64,000 nucleotides of DNA from contig CM060322.1 of the NCBI GenBank assembly GCA_030674155.1, positions 60,393,934 to 60,457,933 on the forward strand, read 5' to 3'. The first letter of the stretch is position 1, and every line of letters begins with the position of its first letter. Below the pieces are notes generated by a model, which had not been told where the DNA came from, made no database searches, and was given only the letters and a program-made list of their open reading frames with translations. Shown piece by piece: positions 27,904 to 49,306 of this stretch. This stretch comes from Stramonita haemastoma. Lineage: Eukaryota > Mollusca > Gastropoda > Neogastropoda > Muricidae. A program made the position numbers and the translations under genes.

Positions 27904-29515
27904 TTTCCACAAATACCTATTAAGTATTATACAAAACCCCAGACATACACTATACACATGCACAAACAAAACAAATTCATACACACAACAAGCAGTAAAA
28001 AAACTCCACCAAAAGTAGCAAACTTTCCATATTCTCTCTCTCTCCCCCTCCCTTCCCTCTCTCCTCTCCCCAGAATTACACACCCATGGTTTCATTGGGC
28101 AGCGTTCTATCGAAGCTTTTCTTGACTTTGGTGGACACCTTGTTTTTGGCGTTGGCAGTTTTGAAAGACTTCAGCTTCTTCCCCGCCATTTTCAAGGGAA
28201 CCTGCAAAAGTAACAACAGCAAAACATGAGCAGGCTACAGCACTTCTTGAAGTTCTTCACCACAGTTTTTCTATAAAAATCCGTCACATTCACAAACATG
28301 ATATATCATAAATGCTATTGATATTAAATATTTTATAGCAATAGCATAACGAAACCTTTTTAAACTACCCATACAGGCTCATGAGTATGCCTTCAGAAAA
28401 TAAGTTCTTAATCTTTATTTAGTTGCAATGTTAACATTTTACATTCATTAGTGTAATTTATGCAATAATTTGTCTCAAAATTTTGTTAAAAAAGCCGCCG
28501 CTGTAGTCTAGTGGTTAGAGCGTTGGACTCATAATCTAAAGGTTGTGGGTTCGATCCCAGCTTTCGGCTATGGCGTTGTGCCCTTGGAAAAGGCACTTTA
28601 CGGCTATTTTCTCACCCCACCCAGGTGTAAAAGGGGTACCAACCTTGTGTTGGGGGTTAACCCTGCGATAGACTGGCGTCCTATCCAAGGGGGAGTCTAT
28701 GACTCTCAGTCGCTTAACGCTACAGAAACCGGGATAAGCACCGGCCTGATGAGCCCTAGGCTCGGGACAGACTTAGTTAAAAAAAAAAAAAAAATTTTAA
28801 GAGTGAGTGCAATTGCCTAATTGTCACTGAGTGATCAAAAACCAAATGACAAAACAAATAATCTGAAATATCATGACATAAAAAAAATGCATCACAAATT
28901 TTGCTCACATAGAGACACACACATGTACACTCGCATGTACACACGCACGCAAAAAGAAAACAAAGCTCAAAACCAACGATAATAAAGCAAACCAGACGTA
29001 ACCAACCCACCTTCATGCACTGCTTTTTCTGAGCGGCCACAGTGCTGTTCTCCTTGTTCTCTCTCACCGGGCTCTCACTCTCCCCAGCATCCTCCGCGAT
29101 GTCCGTCAGTCGTCTGGGCGACTTCTTGGGGGTCTTCCTGAAGGACCATCGGCACCGTCCGGCTCCCCCCGCGCTCGCTGCACAGCGATCTCCATGGTGG
29201 TGTCTGCCTGCTGCCGCCTCTTCTTGGGCGGAGAGTGCATGCTGGACAGCAGGGTGGAGTCTTCGGGCGTCTCGATCATGCTGATCAGGCTCAGCGACTG
29301 GGGGGTGGTGTCGTAAAACCCGCTGCTGCTGCTGTCGCCCGGGGGCAGTCTGCGCTTCATCAGAGAATGCTCCTGTCCACTTCTGCCCTTTTTTTTCGCG
29401 GCTGATTTGGGGACCGGAGGTTTTCTGTCCAGACCTGGGCTGGTTGTCGTCTTTGAGGTGCCTTTCTTGGAGATGCTGATGCCCTCGGGGTTTTCCCGTC
29501 ACTGTGACGAGGCAT
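1424..29515 (-). CDS. PUM3: PUM3 (pumilio homolog 3 / PUF-A) homologue, 13 exons, 3' end off window
   Basis: Exons in transcript order (complement): 29011-29515, 28084-28201, 27089-27200, 25667-25742, 23877-23970, 22371-22437, 19074-19248, 8341-8444, 7386-7461, 6232-6330, 4288-4422, 3381-3523, 1424-1569. Intron phases agree throughout. After a variable basic, Ser-rich N-terminus, the protein matches the PUM3/Puf6 family along its length. Signatures include HDSARIIQCLVQYG, ELSKNKYGKFIIRKLLKYG, VEYAYNDFA, HKIFFDFFKYADSKL, DSQGRKVLTYLLVRRDP and SKKDPEVRARELK, the last leading into the CPL region. PUM3 proteins are nucleolar, have eleven PUF-like repeats that bind nucleic acid with little sequence preference, and act in pre-rRNA processing. 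Roughly the last 130 residues are missing to the left. Exon 1 carries two apparent frameshifts. The intron after exon 9 is GC-AG. Introns are packed with repeats, the largest being 10.6 kb (8445-19073). Confidence 0.93.
1990..2281 (-). repeat. tRNA-headed SINE, family A, copy 1
   Basis: Read on the minus strand, the copy begins GCCGCCGCTGTAGTCTAGTG. An A box (TAGTCTAGTGG) and a B box (GGTTCGATCCC) follow, then a conserved body and a 3' AAAGTCTGTCC-type tail ending in (AACTTTA)n. It is about 290 bp and nearly identical to the copies at 28494, 46230 and 53820. The tRNA-like head implies RNA polymerase III transcription, but this is a retroposon, not a tRNA gene. Confidence 0.9.
2283..3104. other. 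intron 12 stretch with AT-rich tail, SINE-C end and (GAAA)n
   Basis: Nothing coding is seen. Positions 2300-2350 hold a TTTGAATTTGAATTTG-like retroposon tail. An A/T-rich run is at 2520-2575. The 3' end of SINE family C (ACACGGGGACTGG-type core) is at 2901-2985, followed by a (GAAA)n tract at 2985-3075. Confidence 0.8.
3105..3250 (-). repeat. dispersed repeat family E, partial copy
   Basis: This segment matches the 10275-10540 and 40240-40510 sequences in reverse orientation. Shared blocks are GCTGGTATGTACTTAGAAG, the GTGTGCCTGACC type and TTGTGTTCAGA. It has no coding potential and its class is undetermined. Confidence 0.7.
3381..3523 (-). CDS. PUM3: PUM3 exon 12
   Basis: The exon is 143 nt, runs from phase 0 to phase 2, with acceptor GGTGTATCAG and donor CAG|GTAAAA. 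It encodes EIVKNIGELIADSQGRKVL, TYLLVRRDP and DVIRVLQEGDGNPT, the PUF repeat with the conserved GRKVL...YLL..RDP signature of PUM3. Confidence 0.93.
3538..3645. repeat. CA-rich microsatellite
   Basis: Imperfect (CA)n with GCATGCA interruptions lies in the intron just upstream of PUM3 exon 12. Confidence 0.9.
3770..4175 (-). repeat. composite of SINE family C (3770-3975) and SINE family B (3976-4175)
   Basis: The left part is the reverse complement of the family C body (CACACGGGGCCTCAGTTTAT, then CTCATCCGAAGGACTTTT). The right part is family B in reverse (CTGCTTTACCTTCCCTGACC, then GTGCTCTGACCACTGAGC). The two are joined inside their tRNA-like heads, so this is either an insertion at the head or a recombinant retroposon. 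Confidence 0.8.
4288..4422 (-). CDS. PUM3: PUM3 exon 11
   Basis: The exon is 135 nt, phase 0 to phase 0, with acceptor CCCTGTTTCAG and donor GAG|GTCAGT. It encodes DRKTMVKSLKGHVVKVCKEE, then AGHMLMLAIFDCLDDTVLLQ, then KVLLE, equivalent to the PUF-repeat segment with LLAAFDCIDDT in human PUM3. The 3' 27 exon bases are copied with three mismatches at 4242-4268, on the other side of the donor. Confidence 0.93.
4440..4930. repeat. tandem array of about 60-bp units upstream of PUM3 exon 11
   Basis: Eight or nine diverged units contain CAATCACACGTGTGTGTACAG and GGTAAATATCCTGCAACAG. Read in the gene's direction, each unit contains CTGTTGCAGGAT, resembling the true acceptor CTGTTTCAG|GAC of exon 11. 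The array therefore carries decoy acceptor-like sites. Confidence 0.85.
5530..5660. repeat. (CA)n microsatellite
   Basis: Imperfect CA repeat. The surrounding intron (4931-5950) is AT-rich with no coding signal. Confidence 0.9.
5955..6220. repeat. about 29-bp tandem array beside PUM3 exon 10
   Basis: About nine units of AAGACTACGACTACTACAC followed by ACAAAAACTG lie immediately downstream (in gene direction) of the exon 10 donor. Confidence 0.9.
6232..6330 (-). CDS. PUM3: PUM3 exon 10
   Basis: The exon is 99 nt, phase 0 to phase 0, with acceptor CTCTGTGCAG and donor AAG|GTGAGG. It encodes DMIEALRESVIHMLHTKEG and then TRTAMACIWAGSVK, the repeat with MIEAIRE...GARVAMHCLWHG in vertebrate PUM3. 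Its acceptor pairs with the GC donor of exon 9. Confidence 0.93.
6425..6635 (-). repeat. SINE family B (tRNA/5S head), 3' part
   Basis: Reverse-orientation body and tail run from TGTCCCATAACCCATGTGGT through CTGCTTTACCTTCCCTAACC to the GTGCAAATGGTCACCCATCC type. The tRNA-like head is missing. Confidence 0.85.
7386..7461 (-). CDS. PUM3: PUM3 exon 9, GC-AG donor
   Basis: The exon is 76 nt, running from phase 2 to phase 0. It encodes QILTLSMVHKIFFDFFKYAD, then SKLQK, matching the SLVHKVFLDFFTYA segment of human PUM3. The donor reads AAG|GCAAGT, a textbook GC-AG intron with otherwise perfect U1 complementarity. No GT is available at this position, and the phase with exon 10 confirms the junction. 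Confidence 0.92.
7873..8299. mobile_element. TGTGACGC-ended MITE, copy 1
   Basis: Terminal inverted repeats of about 28 bp are visible: ATGTGACGCTCCACCACGAA on the left and the complement of TTCACCACATAATGAGTCGC on the right. The roughly 425-bp interior has no coding potential. TA flanks both ends. It is related to the copies at 19856-20457 and 26033-26487, and is inserted in the PUM3 intron just before exon 8's donor. Confidence 0.8.
8341..8444 (-). CDS. PUM3: PUM3 exon 8
   Basis: The exon is 104 nt, phase 0 to phase 2, with acceptor GTCTGCCCACAG and donor ACAA|GTGAGA. It encodes TQSTQSLDDVLQEQPDKRDM, then IMHNLKESLLPLIDK, aligning with LDKVLEVQPEKLELIMDEMK in human PUM3. The ACGCAG repeats after the acceptor offer in-frame alternative AGs. 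Confidence 0.92.
10275..10540 (+). repeat. dispersed repeat family E
   Basis: This block starts near GACCCGGGATTTGCTGGGAT and ends near TCAGAATGCAAGAGTG. It recurs at 40240-40510 (same strand) and 3105-3250 (reverse). It interrupts the satellite, and its class is unknown. Confidence 0.75.
11131..11217. repeat. (TA)n microsatellite
   Basis: A pure TA tract inside the satellite. A second one lies at 11325-11403. Confidence 0.97.
11478..11712 (+). repeat. 39-bp subarray of the module start, 6 copies
   Basis: CCACAACAAAGCCAGTAAGG then ACAGTGGTCAGAGTGACAGTT is repeated six times almost perfectly. The last copy runs into a full module. It is a local amplification of only the 5' third of the satellite module. 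Confidence 0.95.
12741..13075. repeat. about 110-bp tandem repeat, 3 copies
   Basis: The unit spans CAATACAATCATTTCAATTC through CTTTCATAATAGGTTAACAA to CTCCATAACAACAAACAGT. It is present three times here and about twice at 17160-17400, as part of the segmental duplication. Confidence 0.9.
13076..14150. repeat. segmental duplication, left copy
   Basis: This block, from CTGGGCCAGGCTAAAATCTG through the CTTCTCTGTTCTTTATGTCT type to the following satellite module, recurs at about 17396-18150 with roughly 95% identity by eye. It belongs to a larger repeat of the satellite into which the retrotransposon 14275-16485 has inserted. Confidence 0.85.
14285..15614 (-). pseudogene. retrotransposon endonuclease and N-terminal RT fragment
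   Basis: An open frame of about 440 codons comes from the inverted 5' half. The APE-type endonuclease motifs GDWNAKVG, QIDYIL and SDHDLV are intact. They are followed by a linker and the RT motif KSPGIDNIPAELI, and the frame breaks at the element edge. The upstream part of the open frame (15614-16001) is antisense to the other half and is not real coding sequence. Confidence 0.85.
15614..16476 (+). pseudogene. retrotransposon C-terminal RT fragment
   Basis: About 285 codons begin at the inversion junction and contain the FADD catalytic box (RFADDIDLM), the thumb region and the basic C-terminus ending near PLGHGTE and TGA. The N-terminal RT is absent. Confidence 0.85.
17396..18170. repeat. 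segmental duplication, right copy
   Basis: Right copy of 13076-14150, with small indels and an ATATTTTTTTTAACC variant near 17760. Confidence 0.85.
18171..18365. repeat. (TCTG)n (TCTA)n (TGTA)n (TCTA)n microsatellite
   Basis: Compound tetranucleotide tract of about 195 bp within the satellite. Confidence 0.97.
18880..19060 (+). repeat. (CA)n followed by SINE family C 3' end
   Basis: CA repeat at 18886-18937, then the family C terminal segment (GCATACACACGGGGACTGGA, CCATTATCCTCAATATAAAAG) at 18942-19033. Confidence 0.85.
19074..19248 (-). CDS. PUM3: PUM3 exon 7
   Basis: The exon is 175 nt, running from phase 2 to phase 0, with acceptor GTGTTGCAG and donor AAG|GTGAGT. It encodes TKAQRGVVMKGFHGCVRKLI, RHKQAAEVVEYAYNDFATAS and QRLVLLEEFYGPAFAMFK, matching the FKGHVRKMLRHAEASAIVEY segment of human PUM3. 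GC content is higher than the flanking satellite. Confidence 0.95.
19276..19411. repeat. partial copy of the 19856 TGTGACGC element
   Basis: About 130 bp from TGTGACGCTCCACACAGCGC to TAGCACCAATAGGCCCCC duplicates 19856-19983. The two copies bracket a SINE-C at 19438-19854. Confidence 0.8.
19438..19855 (-). repeat. long SINE family C copy with tRNA-like head
   Basis: In reverse, the head is GGCAGGATGGTTAAGATGTT with B box GGTTCGTACCC-like bases. The body follows (CTCATCCG, CCCCGTGTGCGAATGC, AGGCCATCGTGTGCCGG type), then a 3' region with GCGACGCGCTCTCC and ATTTCACGCAGAG. It is the longest family C copy in the window. Confidence 0.8.
19856..20457. mobile_element. TGTGACGC-ended MITE, copy 2
   Basis: It starts TGTGACGCTCCACACAGC and ends GTGATGCAGCGTCATGA. 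The interior shares GCTATTCAATACA, ATAATGGCC and CCCACCTGCC with copy 3. It is longer than copy 1 because an extra roughly 190-bp segment lies at the left, before an internal CCACCACATAATGAGTCGC. Confidence 0.7.
20658..20744 (+). repeat. isolated satellite module outside the main block
   Basis: This is a full AGTAAGGACAGTGG to CACTGTCCTG module beyond exon 7, so the module is not confined to one intron. Confidence 0.9.
20995..21920. mobile_element. 926-bp CAGGGTTCGCG-ended non-autonomous DNA element
   Basis: The left end CAGGGTTCGCGCTAGG and the right end, read in reverse as CAGGGTTCGCGATAACC, form a terminal inverted repeat. TACTAT directly abuts both ends (20989-20994, 21921-21926) as a candidate target duplication. 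The interior has repeated AATCGGT/ACCGGT palindromic motifs and a SINE-C insertion at 21475-21593. No transposase is seen. CAGGG ends suggest hAT-like, but the flanking repeat is 6 rather than 8 bp. Confidence 0.75.
22371..22437 (-). CDS. PUM3: PUM3 exon 6
   Basis: The exon is 67 nt, running from phase 1 to phase 2. It encodes EHVAELSKNKYGKFIIRKLL then KYG, a PUF repeat with the KYGKFIIRKLL core. The acceptor is TTGTTTCAG and the donor GG|GTAATG. Confidence 0.94.
22450..23120. repeat. CAGACACACACAACAGTGTTT minisatellite (two unit types)
   Basis: About nine units of 30-32 bp (TTTTTCAGCATTACAGACAC) are followed by about ten 43-bp units (TCAGTCTTCAGAGAAAGGCA, GACATAGACAACAATGTCT). Read in the PUM3 direction, the array abuts the exon 6 polypyrimidine tract, and the unit resembles the last 50 bases of that intron. 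Confidence 0.93.
23260..23325. repeat. GA-rich simple repeat
   Basis: Imperfect (GAGA)n tract. The rest of 23121-23560 is unique intron without coding signal. Confidence 0.8.
23565..23695 (+). repeat. retroposon 3' end, family D, copy 1
   Basis: AAATTGTTATTGATTGCTTG through AGCGCTATATAAATTCCATG ends in (TTA)n. A near-identical copy lies at 62541-62680. The shared 3' end and triplet tail suggest a SINE or LINE terminus. Confidence 0.8.
23877..23970 (-). CDS. PUM3: PUM3 exon 5
   Basis: The exon is 94 nt, phase 0 to phase 1, with acceptor CTGTTGCAG and donor AAAG|GTAAGC. It encodes LCVVHDSARIIQCLVQYGGP and EYRASVLEELK, the first clear PUF repeat (human AHDSTRVIQCYIQYG). Its acceptor and first bases are partly copied at about 24043. 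Confidence 0.94.
24705..25175 (-). repeat. SINE family C with a triplicated tRNA-like segment
   Basis: The body in reverse covers 24705-25010 (GGCACACAATGGCCTGCTCT, CACACAGGACCTCAGC). At 25040-25150 the 37-bp unit GTCAGATGGACAGCTC plus CTCTAACCACCAGG occurs three times. Each unit contains the A-box complement of TGGTTAGAGC. Confidence 0.8.
25243..25502 (-). repeat. SINE family B
   Basis: Nearly full reverse-orientation copy: tail GTCGTAGGGGAGCAAGG, body CTGCTTTACCTTACCTGACC, 5S-like part CATTAAACTGGTAACCACTC and head AGTGCTCTGACCAGTGAGC. Confidence 0.88.
25667..25742 (-). CDS. PUM3: PUM3 exon 4
   Basis: The exon is 76 nt, running from phase 2 to phase 0, with acceptor TGGCTTCAG and donor GAG|GTGAGG. 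It encodes RQKLSEEKRKELCQEIYSKV then QGKVKE, equivalent to the linker helix before the first PUF repeat (human KEKRVKLMSDLQKLIQGKIK). Confidence 0.93.
26033..26487. mobile_element. TGTGACGC-ended MITE, copy 3, with a 30-base C run
   Basis: It starts TGTGATGCTCCAACACATAA and ends GATGATGGAGCGTCACA. It has the same orientation as copy 2 and is reversed relative to copy 1. A poly-C tract of about 27 bases (26404-26430) interrupts the CCACCTGCC...GTGGGTCAGG region. Confidence 0.78.
26515..27050. repeat. possible TIR element between exons 3 and 4
   Basis: TACGGCCATAGTAAACCCGG at the left and, in reverse at the right, TACGGCCATAGTAAACCTGG form a terminal inverted repeat of about 20 bases enclosing roughly 540 bp. 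An internal near-copy GCGGCCATAGTCAACCAGG is at 26588. No transposase is present. Confidence 0.65.
27089..27200 (-). CDS. PUM3: PUM3 exon 3
   Basis: The exon is 112 nt, running from phase 1 to phase 2, with acceptor GGTGTTTCAG and donor AGGAG|GTGATG. It encodes PKKPKLSWKEKKKERKMMRN then NHSLIQAAKGVWEDLRR, the lysine-rich linker with the conserved K..W...KKK...R and LI..AK.VWE..R pattern seen in PUM3 before the repeats. Confidence 0.93.
27290..27680. repeat. G-rich 42-48 bp tandem array
   Basis: About nine units of GTCTTTTTTGCTGGTTTTGG followed by TACAGAGGGGGGTATTACTA have G runs of 4 to 10. On the plus strand this has many G tracts and could form quadruplexes. On the PUM3-sense strand it is C-rich. 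Confidence 0.92.
27843..27905. repeat. (CA)n microsatellite
   Basis: CA repeat in PUM3 intron 2. Confidence 0.95.
28084..28201 (-). CDS. PUM3: PUM3 exon 2
   Basis: The exon is 118 nt, phase 0 to phase 1, with acceptor CTTTTGCAG and donor ATGG|GTGTGT. It encodes VPLKMAGKKLKSFKTANAKN then KVSTKVKKSFDRTLPNETM, a lysine-rich stretch typical of the nucleolar-targeting N-terminus. Its internal ATG (MAGKKLKSF) could be an alternative start that bypasses the frameshifted exon 1. Confidence 0.88.
28494..28790 (+). repeat. tRNA-headed SINE, family A, copy 2
   Basis: Forward copy with head GCCGCCGCTGTAGTCTAGTG, A box TAGTCTAGTGG, B box GGTTCGATCCC and body TAGACTGGCGTCCTATCCAA. It ends GGGACAGACTTAGTT followed by A15. 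This is the clearest family A copy. Confidence 0.93.
29011..29515 (-). CDS. PUM3: PUM3 exon 1 (N-terminal, two apparent frameshifts)
   Basis: An ATG at 29513-29515 begins MPRHSDGKT. The convincing reading then shifts: PEGISISKKGTSK, then SAAKKKGRSGQEHSLMKRRL, SPPKKRRQQADTT, and after another shift WSFRKTPKKSPRRL and VRENKENSTVAAQKKQCMK, ending phase 0 at donor AAG|GTGGGT. Each breakpoint needs one base: near the GGGGTTTTCCC run (29487-29498) and between about 29150 and 29185. The protein is Ser/Pro/Lys-rich with a bipartite basic motif (PPKKRRQ), as expected for nuclear import. The start is tentative, and an upstream 5' UTR exon is possible. Confidence 0.7.
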
Positions 29516-30072
29516 TGCTGCTTTTTTTTTCCTCACTATATGTCAAAATCCTGCCCAAAAATCAAGTATGCAACCATTTTTAATGTTCTTCAGCAGACAT
29601 TAACAGGCTCAATTAAATTTCAAAAATATTTTTCTGATAGTGATAGTCTGATGACACTCTTTCTTCCCTGACCACCAAGATACTAATAGTAATACCATTC
29701 CCTGCCTACCCCATATCCACCTGCCTTTCACTTCCCTTAAACAGTTAAAAAAAAATTATAATTTGATGAAACCCTACCTTGACCATCTTCATCCTTCCAT
29801 GAACATTTTCCCAATCACTTTTATTCATTAATATTATCATAATACAATATAAACTAAATAACATAATAGAACACAAGATGATACACCAAGACACACAATA
29901 TCATCTGTTATATAAACTGTACATATCTGTTCAAGCACACGCATGCATGCATGCACACTCAAAGACACACACACAAACACAAATATTATTATATGCCATA
30001 GAGAAAATGTAACCATACAACACAAAATGAAGTGAAACATGATGCAGCCAAACATGATTATTGTGTTCATCT

Positions 30073-30103
<31 letters not shown>

Positions 30104-30385
30104 ACACACACACACACACACACACACACCGTTTTTTCCCCACGTTGCGCACATATCGTGATAATCTACATTATCCTGTGTGAACATATCCAAAGTCAAA
30201 ACTTTTCTGCATGTTACAGTTCCAGTGTTAGTTAACTGCAGAGTTCTGTTCTACTTGTTATTACTGACTGGTTGAAGATTTTCAAACATGTTGATTTTTT
30301 ACCCCTATAGAGTCCAACATCATACTAAAACTTAAATAGTTTTCTCCATCAGCTCTGCTTAGAAGTTTGTTTCATAGGCTTTTTT

Positions 30386-30440
<55 letters not shown>

Positions 30441-33400
30441 ACACACACACAAACACGTCTGATATCACTATTTAGTGGAAGGACTTTAAACTGAAGTACC
30501 ACTACTACTAGTGAGTACTACACACACACTTTCGTTACCAACTTGGCAACTACTAAAAACAAAAAAGAACAAAGTTACTTAAAAATCCAACCAAAAAAAC
30601 GCATACATTTCTCATGGTACCTGAAAGAAAAACGACACCTATTACAGTATTACTATTAGTATTAATACTCATTAGCCTTAGGCCTACTGCAGCATCAATG
30701 AAATTTGTACCAGAAGACAAAAAGAAAATCTGATATTATGCAAGCAAGTTATATCATGTATTTTAGGCTTGGCAGTGCCATGTTAATTAATTATCAAGCA
30801 GTGATTTGTAATAAAGCCATTTAGTAAAAAAATCAATGCATTTCAATTCTCATGTTGGTTTTTGCTATGCATTTCTTGGTTCTACATAACAATGATAAAA
30901 ACCTGTTCCATTTTATTTTTAGGCAGAGTAGGCCAACCAATTTTTGTGCCGATGGGAATGCATCATTTACTGATTAGGATGAAAAAAACTCGTACACATG
31001 GGAACTTGATCAGTAGATGTAAAAACAAAAAAATTACTAGGCATATGATTGCTTATTCCATTAAAAAGGCATTATCATAAAAGAATAAAATATTAATAAC
31101 ATCCCCCCCCTGCAGCCTTAATGAATTTTCTTGGTCTTTGTGTATGGGCAGGATGAAAAACAAAGTTGTGTAAACTGAACCTTTTTACTCTCAATACACA
31201 TCATTTAGGCTTGAATTGGTTTGACACACACAAAACCCTGAAGATCTATCCTACACATGTAGACATGTATACCCCTAGTGGCCCTACACTTCGGATGAGA
31301 CTTTAAACCGAGGCCCCGTGTGACGCAGAATATCTTGCGCACACGTTAAATCCTGTTCCGCTTTTCGTAAGAGTAGGCCATCGTGTGCCGGTGGGAATAG
31401 ATGACAATATTTACAAAACTGCATACACACGGGGACCAGATGAAAAAAAGCACATGATTGCTTATTCTGCTATCCTCGATATAAAAGAATAAATAATAAA
31501 TAAAAAATAAAAACACTCCTGTCTTTTTCTGTTGCACTGATCAATCAAGTCTTAGGTTACTTAAAGTTAAATGTGTATAAAAATAAAATCTGATGCAGAA
31601 AACTAATTTACTCACTGGGGAAGAGCACAGTATCTGCTGAGTGATTACATAAGAAACAAGTCTTACCTACAAGCAGTTTACTGAACCTATACTTATTTAT
31701 ATCTAGAAACTACACGCCCATAGAGTAGAAGCAAGACTAGGGGTACTGAATGCAGGTAATCAGAATGGCCAAGGTCTAGGGCCTATCGGCTATTGAGATG
31801 ATCAGGTGCCCCTAAAAATATGCCAAATGGAAAACTAAAATATTCCCTGAAACAACAGTTTAACAAATTTTAAAAACAAAATGCCTAGAAAAGAACTAAC
31901 GGACAAAAGTAGAAAAAATAAACAAAATTACGAACAATAATTACATCAGTGTTTACCTTCAAATACTCAGAACCTCTGACGCTGTTTGAATGTGAGCGAG
32001 TCTACCATGTGGGCCTAAATACTACACGGTAGTTGCAAAAAAAGTGAACATTTTCAACAATAAAATATCTTTCTAATCTAAATATTAAAATAAAAAGCAA
32101 GTCATATTTTAAAATGGGGTTGTCCATTCTTAGAAATAACTTTAACAAATATTTTACGACAACTTTGACGATTAGTATGGCTAGAAACCACAAGCCTCAA
32201 ATTAAGATGAAGCCTTTTAAAAGTATAACCCCCCCCCCCCCCCCACAAAAAAAAGCATGCGTGGGCCTATGCTGTGTGTAGTGTGAGTGTGTGTGTGTGT
32301 GTGTGGTTGGGTTTTGGGTTTTTTAAAAAATGTGTTTCTTTTATTGGAGGGGATGGGGAGGTCTTCCGTTTGGGTTTCTTTTTTTTTTTGGCAGGAATGG
32401 GGGGGGGGGGTAGACTGACGCCAGCAGGTTGTTATGCGAAGGTTGGAAAAGATCATCATTAACTTGTTCTCTTCTCCATGAGCCTGCCCATGTAACTGCC
32501 CTTGGGAGGCCAGCAGATAGGAAATGAGGGGGTACAGGTTTGCTGGGTTGAAAAAAACAACATACAAAAAACCTACCAGACATGTGCAAAACCACATAGG
32601 CCTAGTAGTGAGCACAGGACTAGTTTATCGCAAGAGCTGCTTTTTATTTATTTTTGGGGGGAATCCAATGAGTGAAATTTGCAATAAGCATTTGGCTAAA
32701 ATTGCTTGTAGCTGTGAGGTCATATGGCCTGTTACTCATTCTGACGACATACTTCTCAGCGGTGTCATTTTCGGAGTTAAACCTCAGTTAAACTTTTTGT
32801 TTTAAGGAAAGAAAAAACTGAACAGATTATACTAGCTGTGTGGATTTTTAGATTTCAAAATGTCTTCGAAGTCTGTTCATATTCAGATGAATTACAAACC
32901 GAGGTCCCGGTGGTGAACGCACGCAGAACATCTTGTGCACACGTTAAAACCCGTTCCACCTTCGAAAGATTAGACCTTGAATTGAAATGATGGATCTTAT
33001 TTAAAAAGAGTTGTGGCATAAGCAAACATGCTTTTTTTTTTACAACCAGCCTCTGGGCAAAAAGAACACAAAAGCTAAAAAAAATTTAAAACCTCTCAAC
33101 CAAACAACAAACAAAGAACTTTTTTTTTAAAGAAAAAAATCAAATCACCCAAGATGTAGGCAAAAGCAAATAATGATGCCTACTCTGCGTTCCTTATTGA
33201 ATAGAATGAAGACCATTTGTTTTATTGTGGAATGGCTCCTGGTACAATATGACTGAACGATTATAACTGTATTACTCAATATTACTTCCTTATGTTTAAG
33301 GTGTAGCACATTATTATACAGTTTCGTTTTTCTTGTTGGTTTGTGCTTTTTATTTCTGCTCACTCAAGTTTTAAAAAAAGAAGTTAATTGTTAATGACAT

Positions 33401-33441
33401 ACGTCTTGATATATAAGCAAGAACTAAAGCAAAATAGCCGG

Positions 33442-33505
<64 letters not shown>

Positions 33506-34690
33506 TATATATAAATATATATAAAAATCAGTTACCTTCTAATTCATCTCTCAGTTCACAAAATGCAACAGATACATTCCGATAATTTACTAACTTATCT
33601 ATTTATTTTTTATTCATTTATTGATTATCTATGTATTTATTTATTTATTCAATCTATTTATTTATTTATTTTGCTTTGCAGATTAACATCGTCTGCTAGC
33701 TTCCTAACTGCAACATGCACGGGCAGGGCCAACACTGTAGGAACACAAGCAGTCCTCATTTGATGATCATTTCTACGTAGTATTTCTCTATATCATCAAT
33801 CCCAAAAATAAGTGCACATTGCGTTTTTTCATACCTTAAAAAATCTGTGAAAATCAACACACACCTACACACAAAAATCCTACAAAACATACTACATTAG
33901 CCACAAGCATAGTACAGGAGTGTAGCCATTAGGGACTTTCCAAAGGGAGAACACTCTAGGTCACGTCCTAAAACCCTCACCTCTCAGTTTCGTCCGCTAC
34001 AGAGGAAAAGGAAAAACAAAAAAGAAAAATGTCTGCTCATTTCTCTCCAAACTTGAAGGTAAAGTAACATGCATTTCATAAAAAAAAGATGAGAAGAGAG
34101 GAAGAGATAGCTATTTACAATTCGAGAAGTCTAGATTGTTACATAATCTCAGTTTTCACAACATAGGCTAGCCTACTGTAAAAGTTTGCCCCCCATGGCG
34201 ACTTGATAGCACATGTGGCTGCCGGCACTGCCACAACGAAGCTTGTGTTAAAGCGTTTGTTTAATTAATGGGGCTTCGTAGACATGTCCTTTGGAGACAC
34301 AGAGAGAGAGAGGGGGGGGGGAGGTGTTCATAAATTGTTTATATCAACTTTTTGTTCAATATTGGTATAATGCACAGGTCAAACAGATAGCAAATAGATC
34401 ATCAAGGTCGCTGAGTCATTCTCGTTCATTTCACCCGGATCTCAGATCATTTTCAGCCTTGTATCGAGCTGGCAGCAGGTGCAAGCATGAGCTGATCGCT
34501 AAAACCTAACAGACTTTTCATCATAGTGACCCCCCAAGCTGTTGTTTGAATATTCAACTGTTCATGGCATTTGAACAGTGGGTATGTTCAAACTATTTTC
34601 TGTTTCCCCCAAGTCAGTTATTTATGAGCTTTATGTACACATGCCAGTTCAACAGTTGCCAGTGCCATCATGTACTCTCTCATATATAAT
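29516..34690. other. PUM3/UROD intergenic region, left half: no coding seen
   Basis: The region is AT-rich. Microsatellites: CA at 30078-30130 and 30388-30450, TA at 33443-33522, ATTT-type at 33600-33675. Family C SINE pieces lie at 31285-31500 (+) and 32880-32970 (+). A poly-C run at 32227-32244 and a G-run at 32400-32410 bracket TG/CA repeats. The divergent promoters of PUM3 and UROD and the missing first UROD exon should lie somewhere in 29516-37008. I cannot place them. Confidence 0.7.
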
Positions 34691-34703
34691 GTGCCTACTT
34701 AAC

Positions 34704-36803
<2,100 letters not shown>

Positions 36804-37008
36804 TTGGTTTTATAGTCTCATCCTTCAGAGACACAGAATGCAAGAAGGTTAAAAGAAAGAGAAATCTGATTTTCAATTTTATCATAACTTCTGCTGCACT
36901 GAGTGCTTTGTTTATAAATTCAACTTTAAATCTTATTTCTATCATACTTTTATGATTGTGTGCTGTGTTTTATCAGTTTAGAAAATCCAGATGTGACTGT
37001 GTGTGCAG

Positions 37009-49282
<12,274 letters not shown>

Positions 49283-49306
<24 letters not shown>

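Noticed and set aside
28494..28570. tRNA gene
   Set aside because: The A and B boxes belong to the head of SINE family A. The sequence continues into a conserved body and poly-A, and identical copies with target duplications occur elsewhere.
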